DNA of 12,341 nucleotides. It comes from Fibrobacteraceae bacterium (GTDB lineage Bacteria; Fibrobacterota; Fibrobacteria; Fibrobacterales; Fibrobacteraceae). The notes under the pieces were generated by a model. The model saw nothing but the letters and a program-made list of their open reading frames with translations, did no database searches and had not been told where the DNA came from. Position numbers and translations under genes: made by a program. Where the stretch lies: the NCBI GenBank assembly GCA_021443045.1, contig JABUUT010000012.1:36277-48617 (forward strand). Direction: 5' to 3'. Of the stretch, positions 6,411 to 12,341 are shown piece after piece; within the stretch, counting starts at the first letter, position 1; each line of letters starts with the position of its first letter.

Positions 6411-7681
6411 ATGATTCCAAGTTTTGGAAAATGTTTTTTGGTTCTGGTTCCGTAACCCTTTTTAATGCCTTTAAGGCTTTTGTCATTAACAAGTTGTTGG
6501 CTGTTTTTTTGCCTCCAGCCGCTTTTGCCTGCGTGGCACAATTCCTCAACTTGATGATGGTGGGGGAGGCCACGTCTTCCCTTGCCATGCAGAATGGTTG
6601 GGTGAGTTTGACGGCTCAAAATCGAGAAAATACAGATAAATTATTAGCTGTTTGGCATGGAGGATTTCGTATTACCACCATCGCTACCATTCTCACTTGC
6701 GTATTTGCGGTAATTTTTTGTTTTGTGGCTCCCCTTCATTTGATTTTGCCTGGGGTACCTACCCGCCTTGCGCAGGCGGCCATTTTGTTTGCGCTCCCTG
6801 GAATGCTTGCTACCAACATTGTTTCCATTTGTGCCGCTGTAATGAATGGCCTTGGCCAAATGCGGTTGTGGGCTTCCATCAATATTGTTTCGGCTCTATG
6901 GCAAATGTTGTGGGTGGCGTTCTTTTTGTACACGGGGCACTTGAGTGTTCTTTCTGTGGTTGCAACCCAGTCTATTATAGCGGCCTTTTTTGCTTTGCAA
7001 GTGGCTCGCAAGGCGGGCTTTAGTTTTAACCGCATCCGAAAAATGTACAGTGAAATCCGCAAGCCCTGGCTTTCTTATGCGGCTATGGGAATTGTACCCA
7101 TGATTCTTACACCTTTGGTGCTTACGTTTGTGCGTTCCTATTTGGGAGCCTCTTTGGGCTGGAATGCCGCTGGCATGTGGCAGGGCGTTTATAAAATTTC
7201 AGATTTTTTTGCTTCTATTTATTCTGCAATTTTGGGAGTAATTTTGCTCCCTAAGGTTTCCGCTAATTTATCCAAAGTGGAATTCAAAAAAATATTCAAT
7301 CCTCTTTTTGTTCGCTTGGTTGGCGTGTCTCTGGTATTGGTGATTCTTATCTACGCTTGCAGGGATTTGGTGGTTTCTCTTTTTCTTTCGGGAGCATACA
7401 TAGGGGTTTCCGACTACATGGGTTTTCAATTGGTGGGTGATTTTTTCCGCTCGGCGGGCTGGTGCTTTGGATTTGTGCTTATAGCCCGTAAAGAGACCAA
7501 GGCCTTTCTTTCTATTGAAATAGCCTCTCAGCTTTTATTTGCATTAGCTACGGTGGTGGGGGTTCAAATTTTTGAATTTAGTGCCCCCATGATATCATAT
7601 GCCGTAGAAAATATTCTAACCACTTTTGCCCTGGCCTTTGTGGTTTTACGGCTTAAATGGAGAGACTGTGGAAAACGTTAG
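6407..7681 (+). CDS. wzx: Wzx-type oligosaccharide-lipid flippase (O-antigen translocase)
   Basis: A 424-residue, strongly hydrophobic protein with roughly 10-12 membrane spans (for example about 90-115, 123-147, 158-178, 182-200, 225-242, 266-283, 302-330 and 370-417). No soluble domain is present. The segment GMWQGVYKISDFF at 256-268, followed by LPKVSANLS at 281-289, resembles the WzxE-like branch of the MOP flippase superfamily, where a W-Q-x-x-x-K-I-S stretch and a following LP-x-x-S are recognisable. Such proteins flip undecaprenyl-diphosphate-linked oligosaccharides across the inner membrane for O-antigen or enterobacterial common antigen. WzxE itself handles a glycan with an acetamido-dideoxyhexose, which fits the sugar this operon would make. 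The start overlaps the preceding stop by 4 bp with no good Shine-Dalgarno, so coupling is likely. Neither a Wzy polymerase nor a ligase is seen in the window. Confidence 0.85.
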   Translation: MNDSKFWKMFFGSGSVTLFNAFKAFVINKLLAVFLPPAAFACVAQFLNLMMVGEATSSLAMQNGWVSLTAQNRENTDKLLAVWHGGFRITTIATILTCVFAVIFCFVAPLHLILPGVPTRLAQAAILFALPGMLATNIVSICAAVMNGLGQMRLWASINIVSALWQMLWVAFFLYTGHLSVLSVVATQSIIAAFFALQVARKAGFSFNRIRKMYSEIRKPWLSYAAMGIVPMILTPLVLTFVRSYLGASLGWNAAGMWQGVYKISDFFASIYSAILGVILLPKVSANLSKVEFKKIFNPLFVRLVGVSLVLVILIYACRDLVVSLFLSGAYIGVSDYMGFQLVGDFFRSAGWCFGFVLIARKETKAFLSIEIASQLLFALATVVGVQIFEFSAPMISYAVENILTTFALAFVVLRLKWRDCGKR

Positions 7682-8552
7682 CAAAACCCCTTTAGTATCT
7701 GTTCTTTTAGCCAGCTTCAACCACGAAAAATATGTGGAAAAGGCTGTGCGTTCTGTGATGGCGCAGCAGGGTGTAAATTTTGAACTTATTGTTGTTGATG
7801 ACGGAAGCAATGACCGTTCCCCCGAAATTTTGGAGGCCTTGCAGAAAGAACTGGGATTCCGCTATGTTCATCGCCCCAATAAGGGCTTTATTCCAACCAT
7901 GAATGAACTGCTCTCTTTGGCTCAGGGAAAGTATTTTTGTTCCTTTGCTTCCGATGACATAATGCCTGAAAATCGTTTGGCCTTGCAAAGTGATTATTTG
8001 GAAAAACACCCGGAGTCTGTGGCTTGCTTTGGCCAGATTATTAATATTGTAAATGGGGCTCTAGATTCGTATTTGGATCCTCGTTTTTTGAGAAGCGTGC
8101 CAAGAGTTTCTTTTGATGAACTTTTTTTGGGAAAAAAATCGCTGCATGGTTGCAGTGAGATGATAGTTAGGGAAAAGGTTTTGGCCTTAGGAGGCTATAA
8201 TCAAAATTACTTTTTTGAAGATATTCCCCTGTTTTTAAGTTTACTTTATCAGTATGGTGCTCAACCTGTATTGCCTAATGTAATTTGTTGCTATTACAGA
8301 ACTCATGATGATAGCATGCATTTAAACGAGAATCGCATTTTTGGTGAAATTCTGAAGGTGCTGGATTTATATAAAAATCATCCTCTGTATCCAAAGGCTG
8401 TAAAATGTTGGAAGGCCAATTGGTTTTCTGCCTTGGCATATACTGATAAAAAACAGGCGCTTCTTCGTTTGCCGGAGTTAGCCAGTTTTTCAAAGATGTT
8501 TCTTAAAAAGTTGCCGAAACTTTTTATTCCTAGAAAATTTCTGCCTTATTAA
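7668..8552 (+). CDS. Family 2 glycosyltransferase (GT-A fold)
   Basis: A 294-residue protein beginning with the classic GT2 nucleotide-binding strand PLVSVLLASFNHEKYVEKAV (8-27). IVVDDGSND at 41-49 contains the first aspartates and FASDD at 93-97 is the DxD-equivalent metal/nucleotide site. FFEDIPLFLSLLYQYG further on supplies the usual acceptor-side ED. The C-terminal third is basic and has no clear membrane helix. The GTG start at 7668 was chosen because GGAGAG lies just upstream and the GT2 domain begins seven residues later; an in-frame TTG at 7626 would add residues that are merely a shadow of the flippase gene. It overlaps the flippase gene by 14 bp and is the last gene of the operon. 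Its TAA overlaps the converging gene's stop at 8549-8552. Sugar donor and linkage are not predictable. Confidence 0.88.
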   Translation: MENVSKTPLVSVLLASFNHEKYVEKAVRSVMAQQGVNFELIVVDDGSNDRSPEILEALQKELGFRYVHRPNKGFIPTMNELLSLAQGKYFCSFASDDIMPENRLALQSDYLEKHPESVACFGQIINIVNGALDSYLDPRFLRSVPRVSFDELFLGKKSLHGCSEMIVREKVLALGGYNQNYFFEDIPLFLSLLYQYGAQPVLPNVICCYYRTHDDSMHLNENRIFGEILKVLDLYKNHPLYPKAVKCWKANWFSALAYTDKKQALLRLPELASFSKMFLKKLPKLFIPRKFLPY

Positions 8553-9553
8553 GATTTGCAAAAAGCCTTGAAGGGAATGTTTCCCAGTTTTGCGGCGTAT
8601 TCAGGGAATCCGGAAGGGTAGGTGTTGTACTTGAGATCCCTATAGAGTGTTGATTGCTGGGCCTTTGAAATTAGGAAAAATTCTACGAGGCTCTTTAGGA
8701 ATGGGTCCACAGACGTTTCTTTTTGGGGAAAATCGATGTGGACGCTTTCTCCTTGCACGGTAACCACCTTTTCTATTCTTGCAACATGCTTCAGGAAAAA
8801 GGTACTATCGGCTGTTACCAGAATTTTATTTCCATGATTATTTTTTTGAATTTGCTGGAGTGCTTCCAGGGCGCGTTCTAATAGATCTTTTTTGGCCAGG
8901 TCGCTGGTTAGAGGCTGAAATTTCCATTCGGGAAAATCGCCGAATAAATTTTGAAAGCGGAAGGAAACGGCGGTGTAGGCGCCTCCCAGTTTTGCTTTGT
9001 ACTGGTCCAGAATATTTTGAAAGAATGGCTGGAATTCAAAAAGTTCGTGAAACGCCTGATTGTAATCCGTATCCATGCAGGCGGCACAGGAATAGAGATG
9101 GTATTGCTTGTGTCTGGATTTAATTTGCCAGAGCAGAGCCTCTTCGGTGTCATAATCTTCGCGGTATAAAAGAATTGGCTTGGCCTCATCACTGTTGTAC
9201 GAAATTTTATCCGCTGCAATTTGCCACTGGTATTGGGATGATAAAAAAATTTGTTCCAAAGGAAATGGAAAAATGTGGTGGATGCGAAATTCTAGATTAT
9301 GTTTTTTTGCAAAAGCGTAGGCGGAGAGCATTCCTTTAAAACGGTCGGCAATGCCTCCATGTAAGCATTTGCCATCCACCATAAAGATAAGAGTGGATTT
9401 GGTTTCCTCCTGCAAAGTTTTGGGGGCTTTGGAACTGTAGAAACTTTGTAGATTTCGAAGTTTTATACCTCTACCAATCAAGTAGTGGTGCACCTTTTTT
9501 TTGCCAACCAAATACCCAATTACTTTTAGAATGGTTTCTTTTACCCATTTCAT
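8549..9553 (-). CDS. Putative GT-B glycosyltransferase resembling fucosyltransferases
   Basis: A 334-residue protein with no signal peptide. It shows a pattern like the alpha-fucosyltransferase superfamily (NodZ/FUT/GT11-like). A glycine turn GGIADRFKGM at 66-75 follows a beta strand and leads into a helix. SFRFQNLFGDF at 197-207 sits where these enzymes have the donor-binding HxRxxD strand, although His is replaced by Ser197. ILVTADSTFF is at 244-253. The C-terminal nucleotide-binding part has VDPFLKSLVEFFLISKAQQ at 282-300 followed by SGFPEYAAKLG at 314-324, matching the usual D...S...S.FS..A spacing. The function is inferred from the fold pattern only, and the substrate is unknown. The start is well supported: AGAGGAGG lies 5 nt upstream, encoded by the last codons of the preceding gene, whose stop is 1 nt before this ATG. 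The stop overlaps that of the converging GT2 gene (TTAA, 8549-8552). Confidence 0.6.
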   Translation of the reverse strand: MKWVKETILKVIGYLVGKKKVHHYLIGRGIKLRNLQSFYSSKAPKTLQEETKSTLIFMVDGKCLHGGIADRFKGMLSAYAFAKKHNLEFRIHHIFPFPLEQIFLSSQYQWQIAADKISYNSDEAKPILLYREDYDTEEALLWQIKSRHKQYHLYSCAACMDTDYNQAFHELFEFQPFFQNILDQYKAKLGGAYTAVSFRFQNLFGDFPEWKFQPLTSDLAKKDLLERALEALQQIQKNNHGNKILVTADSTFFLKHVARIEKVVTVQGESVHIDFPQKETSVDPFLKSLVEFFLISKAQQSTLYRDLKYNTYPSGFPEYAAKLGNIPFKAFCKS

Positions 9554-9554
9554 G

Positions 9555-10475
9555 TTAGCCTCCTCTTTTCATAATCATGGAGAGAAAATTCTTTCCAAAA
9601 AAAGAGACTAAGGAGGCTATTTTATTGCGCATTCTGGTGTGGCCGTCCAATAAAGATTGCATTCGGTATAGACTAATTAATTTCCAGGCTTTTTGGCGTA
9701 ACTCCTTAAATTCTGCTGTATCTGCCGTGCGCATCCAAATGGAATAGGCGGCACTGAGCAAGGTACTTTCGGCGGCTTTTTTTAGAGAGGGATACTTTTC
9801 AGAAATGTCTAGACACAGTTGTTCTGCAATGTTTAATAGCTGTGCCTTTTGTAGGGTGTAGGGGCTTGCTAAAAGGCTGGAGTTCCTTTTTTTGTAGATG
9901 TACAGTTGCTCTTTAAGCAGGGCTACGGTGTTTACCTTTGCAAGCACATAGGGAATGGTGGCTAAATCTTCTCCAACTAGAAAGTCTTTGAACTCCTGGC
10001 TATTCCAAAGTTCGGCTCTGTATAACTTGTTCCATGCGGAGTAATCGGGTTTTTTTGTCTGGTATAGTGACTGTTTTAGTGCCTTAATACCGCTGATTAT
10101 GTTTAGTTCCTGTTTTTGGGGCACGTTGCAGCAGACGATATCTACCATTAGGTTTTCAGCTGTTGAAACCATTTTTTCTAGAAAGGTGGGTAAAATGTAG
10201 TCGTCACTGTCAACAAATGTAATGAATTGCCCTTGGGCTTTTTTTAAGCCTAAATTTCTTGCTTTGGCTGGTCCGTGGTTTTCTGTTTCGAATAACTTAA
10301 ATCGGTCGTCTTGGGTAAGCCATTTTTTTGCTATGGAACTGCTGGCATCGGTGGAGCCATCATTAATCATAATTACTTCAAAGTCGCTCAAAGATTGGTC
10401 TTGTACACTTTGAAGGCAGTCTTCAAGATAATCTTCTGTATTATAGATTGGTATTATAACACTGACTTTGGGCAT
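9555..10475 (-). CDS. Family 2 glycosyltransferase (GT-A fold)
   Basis: A 306-residue GT2 enzyme. It begins with MPKVSVIIPIYNTEDYLEDC at 1-20, then EVIMINDGSTD at 33-43 and ENHGPAKARNLGL at 65-77. FVDSDDY at 87-93 is the DxD site. The C-terminal 150 residues are helical and acceptor-specific, and the protein ends in a basic, amphipathic stretch (NKIASLVSFFGKNFLSMIMK) that may touch the membrane. The ATG at 10475 was chosen over an in-frame TTG at 10529 because the family's conserved N-terminus starts there and the longer form would overlap the upstream gene. No strong Shine-Dalgarno precedes it, and it sits 17 nt after the upstream gene. The final RGG codons double as the ribosome-binding site of the next gene. 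It likely adds a sugar in the same glycan as the plus-strand operon, but the donor is unknown. Confidence 0.88.
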   Translation of the reverse strand: MPKVSVIIPIYNTEDYLEDCLQSVQDQSLSDFEVIMINDGSTDASSSIAKKWLTQDDRFKLFETENHGPAKARNLGLKKAQGQFITFVDSDDYILPTFLEKMVSTAENLMVDIVCCNVPQKQELNIISGIKALKQSLYQTKKPDYSAWNKLYRAELWNSQEFKDFLVGEDLATIPYVLAKVNTVALLKEQLYIYKKRNSSLLASPYTLQKAQLLNIAEQLCLDISEKYPSLKKAAESTLLSAAYSIWMRTADTAEFKELRQKAWKLISLYRMQSLLDGHTRMRNKIASLVSFFGKNFLSMIMKRGG

Positions 10476-10492
10476 AGGTCTATGGCGATTTT

Positions 10493-10957
10493 TTACTTCT
10501 GTTCCCCTTTGGGGGCTATGTCTAGCCAAGTGGTTTGCACAAAGGCTCCTGCCCGCACCAAATCGGCCTGGGATTTTTCGTAGTCTTTAAGAATGGAATT
10601 AAACTGAAATACATCACGCTTGATTTTTTTTTCTAAAAGGTCCTGCTTCCACTGAGCAACTTTGGAAAGTTTTTGGCAAGAATCCTTAAGGGCGTCCAAG
10701 TAGGCTGGAACGGTTTTCAAAAAGGGCTTTTCTATTGGTTCTGCCTTGGCTAGGGCCTGTTGCACAAGGCTTTTCTGTTCTTCCGATTTCTGCTGAATTT
10801 CGCCCATAAAGCGCACAATGCGGATATAGTCCACCTGTGGCCAAATTAGGTTGAAAGGCCACATTTTTTTCCAGTGCAACTTAAACATGGATTCATGGGC
10901 TGCATTCTTCGCTTTTACCAATTCTTTTAGGTTTTCAAAGATTATTTCGCTGTTCAT
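10493..10957 (-). CDS. Uncharacterised helical, charged protein
   Basis: I do not recognise this 154-residue protein. It has no signal peptide or transmembrane segment, is rich in Lys, Glu and Gln, and looks almost wholly alpha-helical with coiled-coil-prone stretches (about 52-72 and 95-135). An aromatic patch WKKMWPFNLIWPQVDY lies at 29-44, and PEDIEK-like proline breaks occur only around residue 74. It is the first gene of a minus-strand unit with a GT2 enzyme and a fucosyltransferase-like enzyme, 17 nt before the GT2 start, so a role tied to glycan synthesis or to organising those enzymes is possible but unsupported by homology. A perfect TATAAT lies 6 nt before the ATG, with no usable Shine-Dalgarno. 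Two-gene operon continuity and full-length open frame make it a likely real gene. Confidence 0.7.
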   Translation of the reverse strand: MNSEIIFENLKELVKAKNAAHESMFKLHWKKMWPFNLIWPQVDYIRIVRFMGEIQQKSEEQKSLVQQALAKAEPIEKPFLKTVPAYLDALKDSCQKLSKVAQWKQDLLEKKIKRDVFQFNSILKDYEKSQADLVRAGAFVQTTWLDIAPKGEQK

Positions 10958-10963
10958 ACCCTA

Positions 10964-10969
10964 ATTATA
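10964..10969 (-). promoter_or_regulatory. Consensus -10 box (TATAAT) for the minus-strand glycosyltransferase unit
   Basis: TATAAT on the minus strand ends 6 nt before the ATG at 10957, so the expected transcription start falls at or beside the start codon. The -35 region at 16-18 nt spacing is A/T-rich without a good TTGACA match. The divergent spacer 10958-11050 (93 bp) carries this promoter and the one for the plus-strand pair. Confidence 0.5.
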
Positions 10970-10990
10970 CAACTTTTTAAATAATTTAAC

Positions 10991-11018
10991 TTGCTTTTTT
11001 GGAATAAGGAATTAAATT
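10991..11018 (+). promoter_or_regulatory. Candidate sigma-70-type promoter for the membrane-anchored pair
   Basis: TTGCTT at 10991-10996 and TAAATT at 11013-11018 are separated by 16 nt, giving an expected start near 11025 and a leader of about 26 nt that includes the AGGA Shine-Dalgarno at 11040-11043. A small palindrome, GAATT-A-AATTC at 11009-11019, overlaps the -10 box and could be an operator or chance in A/T-rich DNA. Confidence 0.4.
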
Positions 11019-11050
11019 CTAGTTGTCAAATTCTTTTTTAGGAAACAGAT

Positions 11051-11605
11051 ATGGATAAGAAAAAACTAAAAATTATAGCAATTGTCGATGTGGTGCTCAT
11101 TGTGGGGCTTGTTGTGTTGATGATGGTGCTAAAAGGTTCCTACAACGAGCAGGCTCAAAAAGTTGGCTCTGAATCGGTTGGCAAGTACCGTGACGGTGTT
11201 AATGCCACCCTTCAGGAGCAGTGGAAATCGGTGGACCAGTACGGCATGGCCTGGCGCTTGGTATATGCAACTCTTACAGGCGACAAGTCTGAAGCCTCCT
11301 TTAATGCTGCTGTAAAGGCCATAGAAGGTGATGTTCAGGGCCGCTTAAAGCAACTTTCTTATATGTACACTGCAGCAGGAATTCCATCTCAGGTTCAGGC
11401 CGACTTGGGTAAAGAAATGGCCCAGGGCTCCATTCTCACAAAGGATGAGGGTGGTGTAAAAGAAGTGGCCTGTGGCAAAAACTGTGCTATCAAGTTTACC
11501 TTTGCAAAAGGTAAGCTGAAGGATGTAGACTACAAGGCCTTGGCTGAATATAGCATGAACAATAATTTTAAAGTGGAAGCTCCAGCTCCATTTTCTTTTG
11601 AGTAA
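11051..11605 (+). CDS. Membrane-anchored protein of unknown function (first of a pair)
   Basis: A 184-residue protein that I cannot place in a named family. A basic N-terminus (MDKKKLK) precedes one hydrophobic helix at about 8-27. There is no signal-peptidase or lipobox motif, so it is best read as a single-pass inner-membrane protein with its C-terminal domain outside the cytoplasm. KGSYNEQAQ at 28-36 follows the helix directly and is shared with the next protein. The extracytoplasmic part is mixed helical and contains Cys141 and Cys145 (CGKNC), which could form a disulfide or bind a metal. The protein ends in PAPFSFE. The ATG has AGGA 7 nt upstream. It is followed 11 bp later by the second member, so the two probably share a transcript. 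Divergent orientation from the glycosyltransferase unit argues for a separate function. Confidence 0.75.
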   Translation: MDKKKLKIIAIVDVVLIVGLVVLMMVLKGSYNEQAQKVGSESVGKYRDGVNATLQEQWKSVDQYGMAWRLVYATLTGDKSEASFNAAVKAIEGDVQGRLKQLSYMYTAAGIPSQVQADLGKEMAQGSILTKDEGGVKEVACGKNCAIKFTFAKGKLKDVDYKALAEYSMNNNFKVEAPAPFSFE

Positions 11606-11616
11606 GGGGTAGAAAC

Positions 11617-12105
11617 ATGAATATAAAGACCATTACCATTGCTTTGACTGTTCTTGTATTTGCCGTTTTGGCAACGGTTCTTATGCAGAAGGGGAGCTAT
11701 GTTTCCCAGACTCAGGAATACTACGAAAAATCTACCGGAAATACATTCAAGGGGGCTTCTCGCATTGTTGAATTTGTAAATACCTCCATTGAAACCAACC
11801 GCACTTTGTGGGCCCTCACTTGTGATGCTGCCCAGAATGTGAAAACAGCCAAGCAGATGGCTGAATTGGAAAGCAAATACTTCCCAGGCAACAAGGGTAC
11901 TACCAACACTAAGGAACAGTATCGCTTGTTCAAGGCCACTGAAGCCTACTACATTGTTTCCAATTACGCCAAGGTAGAAACCGACAAGAAAACAAAGGTG
12001 ACGACTCTTGCTGGCCTTACCTCCATTAACGTGGATGCCTTGTTGGGTAATGTGGCCCTTAAAAAGGCCGAAGAAGACGCTGAGGAAGAAGGCGAGGAAG
12101 AATAG
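11617..12105 (+). CDS. Membrane-anchored protein with acidic tail (second of a pair)
   Basis: A 162-residue protein of unrecognised family. One hydrophobic helix at about 5-23 is followed by KGSYVSQTQEYYEKS at 25-39, which matches the KGSY-xx-QxQ junction of the preceding protein. The middle is hydrophilic with a single Cys69. The C-terminus from residue 151 is almost all Glu/Asp (AEEDAEEEGEEE), an intrinsically disordered acidic tail that could bind cations or a basic partner. No lipobox or cleavable signal is evident. AAGGGG lies 8 nt upstream of the ATG. The gene ends 61 bp before a strong intrinsic terminator, so it closes the two-gene unit. The two proteins may be diverged paralogues or share only the membrane-proximal motif; outside that motif I could not align them convincingly. 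Confidence 0.72.
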   Translation: MNIKTITIALTVLVFAVLATVLMQKGSYVSQTQEYYEKSTGNTFKGASRIVEFVNTSIETNRTLWALTCDAAQNVKTAKQMAELESKYFPGNKGTTNTKEQYRLFKATEAYYIVSNYAKVETDKKTKVTTLAGLTSINVDALLGNVALKKAEEDAEEEGEEE

Positions 12106-12166
12106 TTTTTTTTGATTGCTGTTCTAACCTTTTGATTCTCAATGAGTTGCATATTCCATTGAAAAC

Positions 12167-12192
12167 CCCTGCCCTCGGGCAGGGATTTTTTT
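12167..12192 (+). terminator. Rho-independent terminator after the membrane-protein pair
   Basis: A perfect 7-bp GC-rich stem CCCTGCC / GGCAGGG (12167-12173 and 12178-12184) with a CTCG loop is followed by A and seven T (12186-12192). An A-run upstream (GAAAA) gives partial bidirectionality. It ends the transcript of the genes at 11051-12105. A weaker inverted repeat, TCAATG / CATTGA (12139-12144 and 12157-12162), lies just before it. Confidence 0.92.
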
Positions 12193-12271
12193 GTTTTATG
12201 GGGATGTTTTTAGCGGACTTGATTTTATAAAAAGTCCTTTTTTTGAACTTTAAAGATTATTTGAAAAAAAC

Positions 12272-12277
12272 TAAATT
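12272..12277 (+). promoter_or_regulatory. Candidate -10 box for the gene at the right edge
   Basis: TAAATT followed by TG resembles the TATATT-TG box proposed for metXW. It would start a leader of about 40 nt before the ATG at 12327. No good -35 at 16-18 nt spacing is visible (TTTAAA at 12249-12254 is the best), so confidence is low. Confidence 0.3.
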
Positions 12278-12299
12278 TGCAAGGTAAAATTTTAAATGG

Positions 12300-12316
12300 T
12301 GCCGGTTCCCCCGGCA
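12300..12316 (+). promoter_or_regulatory. GC hairpin in the leader, next to the ribosome-binding site
   Basis: TGCCGG (12300-12305) pairs perfectly with CCGGCA (12311-12316) around a TTCCC loop. The Shine-Dalgarno AGAGG starts at 12317, directly abutting the stem. There is no T-run, so it is not a terminator. Its position suggests an effect on translation initiation or mRNA stability of the following gene; this is inference. Confidence 0.5.
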
Positions 12317-12326
12317 AGAGGTAAAA

Positions 12327-12341
12327 ATGCTCATTCTTCGT
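12327..12341 (+). CDS. Start of a gene cut by the window edge
   Basis: Only five codons are visible (M-L-I-L-R). AGAGG 5 nt upstream and a leader with a hairpin make this a credible gene start. MLIL is how many CsrA/RsmA carbon-storage regulators begin, but five residues cannot identify a family. A competing ATG at 12296 in another frame lacks a ribosome-binding site and would encode a proline-rich start through the hairpin. Confidence 0.55.

Noticed and set aside
6152..6619. 155-residue minus-strand frame across the acyltransferase-flippase junction
   Set aside because: Its Pro/Thr/Ile-rich C-terminal part is the antisense image of hexapeptide repeats; no start signal and it spans two well-supported genes.
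8779..9169. Plus-strand frames opposite the fucosyltransferase-like gene
   Set aside because: No domain or ribosome-binding site; the minus-strand gene has a strong Shine-Dalgarno and a coherent fold pattern.
10476..10529. TTG-initiated extension of the minus-strand GT2 protein
   Set aside because: It would precede the conserved GT2 N-terminus, overlaps the upstream gene and uses a rare start codon.
1..12341. CRISPR array, tRNA, rRNA or insertion sequence
   Set aside because: No regularly spaced repeats, cloverleaf-like segment, transposase frame or terminal inverted repeats were seen on either strand.

Overview
The window looks like chromosomal DNA of a free-living Gram-negative-type bacterium. 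My best guess is Fibrobacterota (Fibrobacter-like), inferred from the MetX-MetW single-chain fusion, the A/T-rich spacers with very short leaders, and the overall style of the two small membrane-anchored proteins. No 16S rRNA, tRNA or other taxonomic marker is present, so the assignment is tentative. Nothing looks like a phage, transposon or CRISPR array.

Layout. (1) Positions 152-2850, minus strand: a two-gene housekeeping unit made of a MetX-MetW fusion (methionine biosynthesis) followed 20 bp later by a YicC-family RNase. (2) Positions 2930-8552, plus strand: a tight seven-gene operon, mostly with overlapping starts and stops, for making and exporting a glycan that contains an amino-deoxy sugar. 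Its order is a FdtA-like cupin with an altered active site, a canonical FdtA-type dTDP-4-keto-6-deoxyglucose 3,4-ketoisomerase, a FemAB/GNAT-type acyltransferase, a DegT-family PLP sugar aminotransferase, a left-handed beta-helix acyltransferase, a Wzx-type flippase and a GT2 glycosyltransferase. (3) Positions 8549-10957, minus strand: a converging three-gene unit made of an unknown helical protein, a second GT2 glycosyltransferase and a fucosyltransferase-like GT-B protein. Its last stop codon overlaps the stop of the plus-strand operon. (4) Positions 11051-12105, plus strand: two small proteins with one N-terminal membrane helix each and a shared KGSY-xx-QxQ motif just after it, closed by a strong intrinsic terminator at 12167-12192. 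(5) Positions 12193-12341: a leader with a GC hairpin ahead of the first five codons of a gene cut by the window edge.

How the genes could work together. From dTDP-4-keto-6-deoxyglucose (RmlA/RmlB are not in the window and must be elsewhere), the ketoisomerase would move the keto group to C3, the aminotransferase would aminate it, and one of the acyltransferases would N-acylate it to give a Fuc3NAc/Qui3NAc-like dTDP-sugar. The two GT2 enzymes and the GT-B enzyme would assemble an oligosaccharide on a lipid carrier, and the Wzx-like protein would flip it for O-antigen or another surface glycan. The unusual parts are the duplicated cupin with one copy lacking the second His of its HxH pair, and the presence of two unrelated acyltransferases in one amino-sugar operon.
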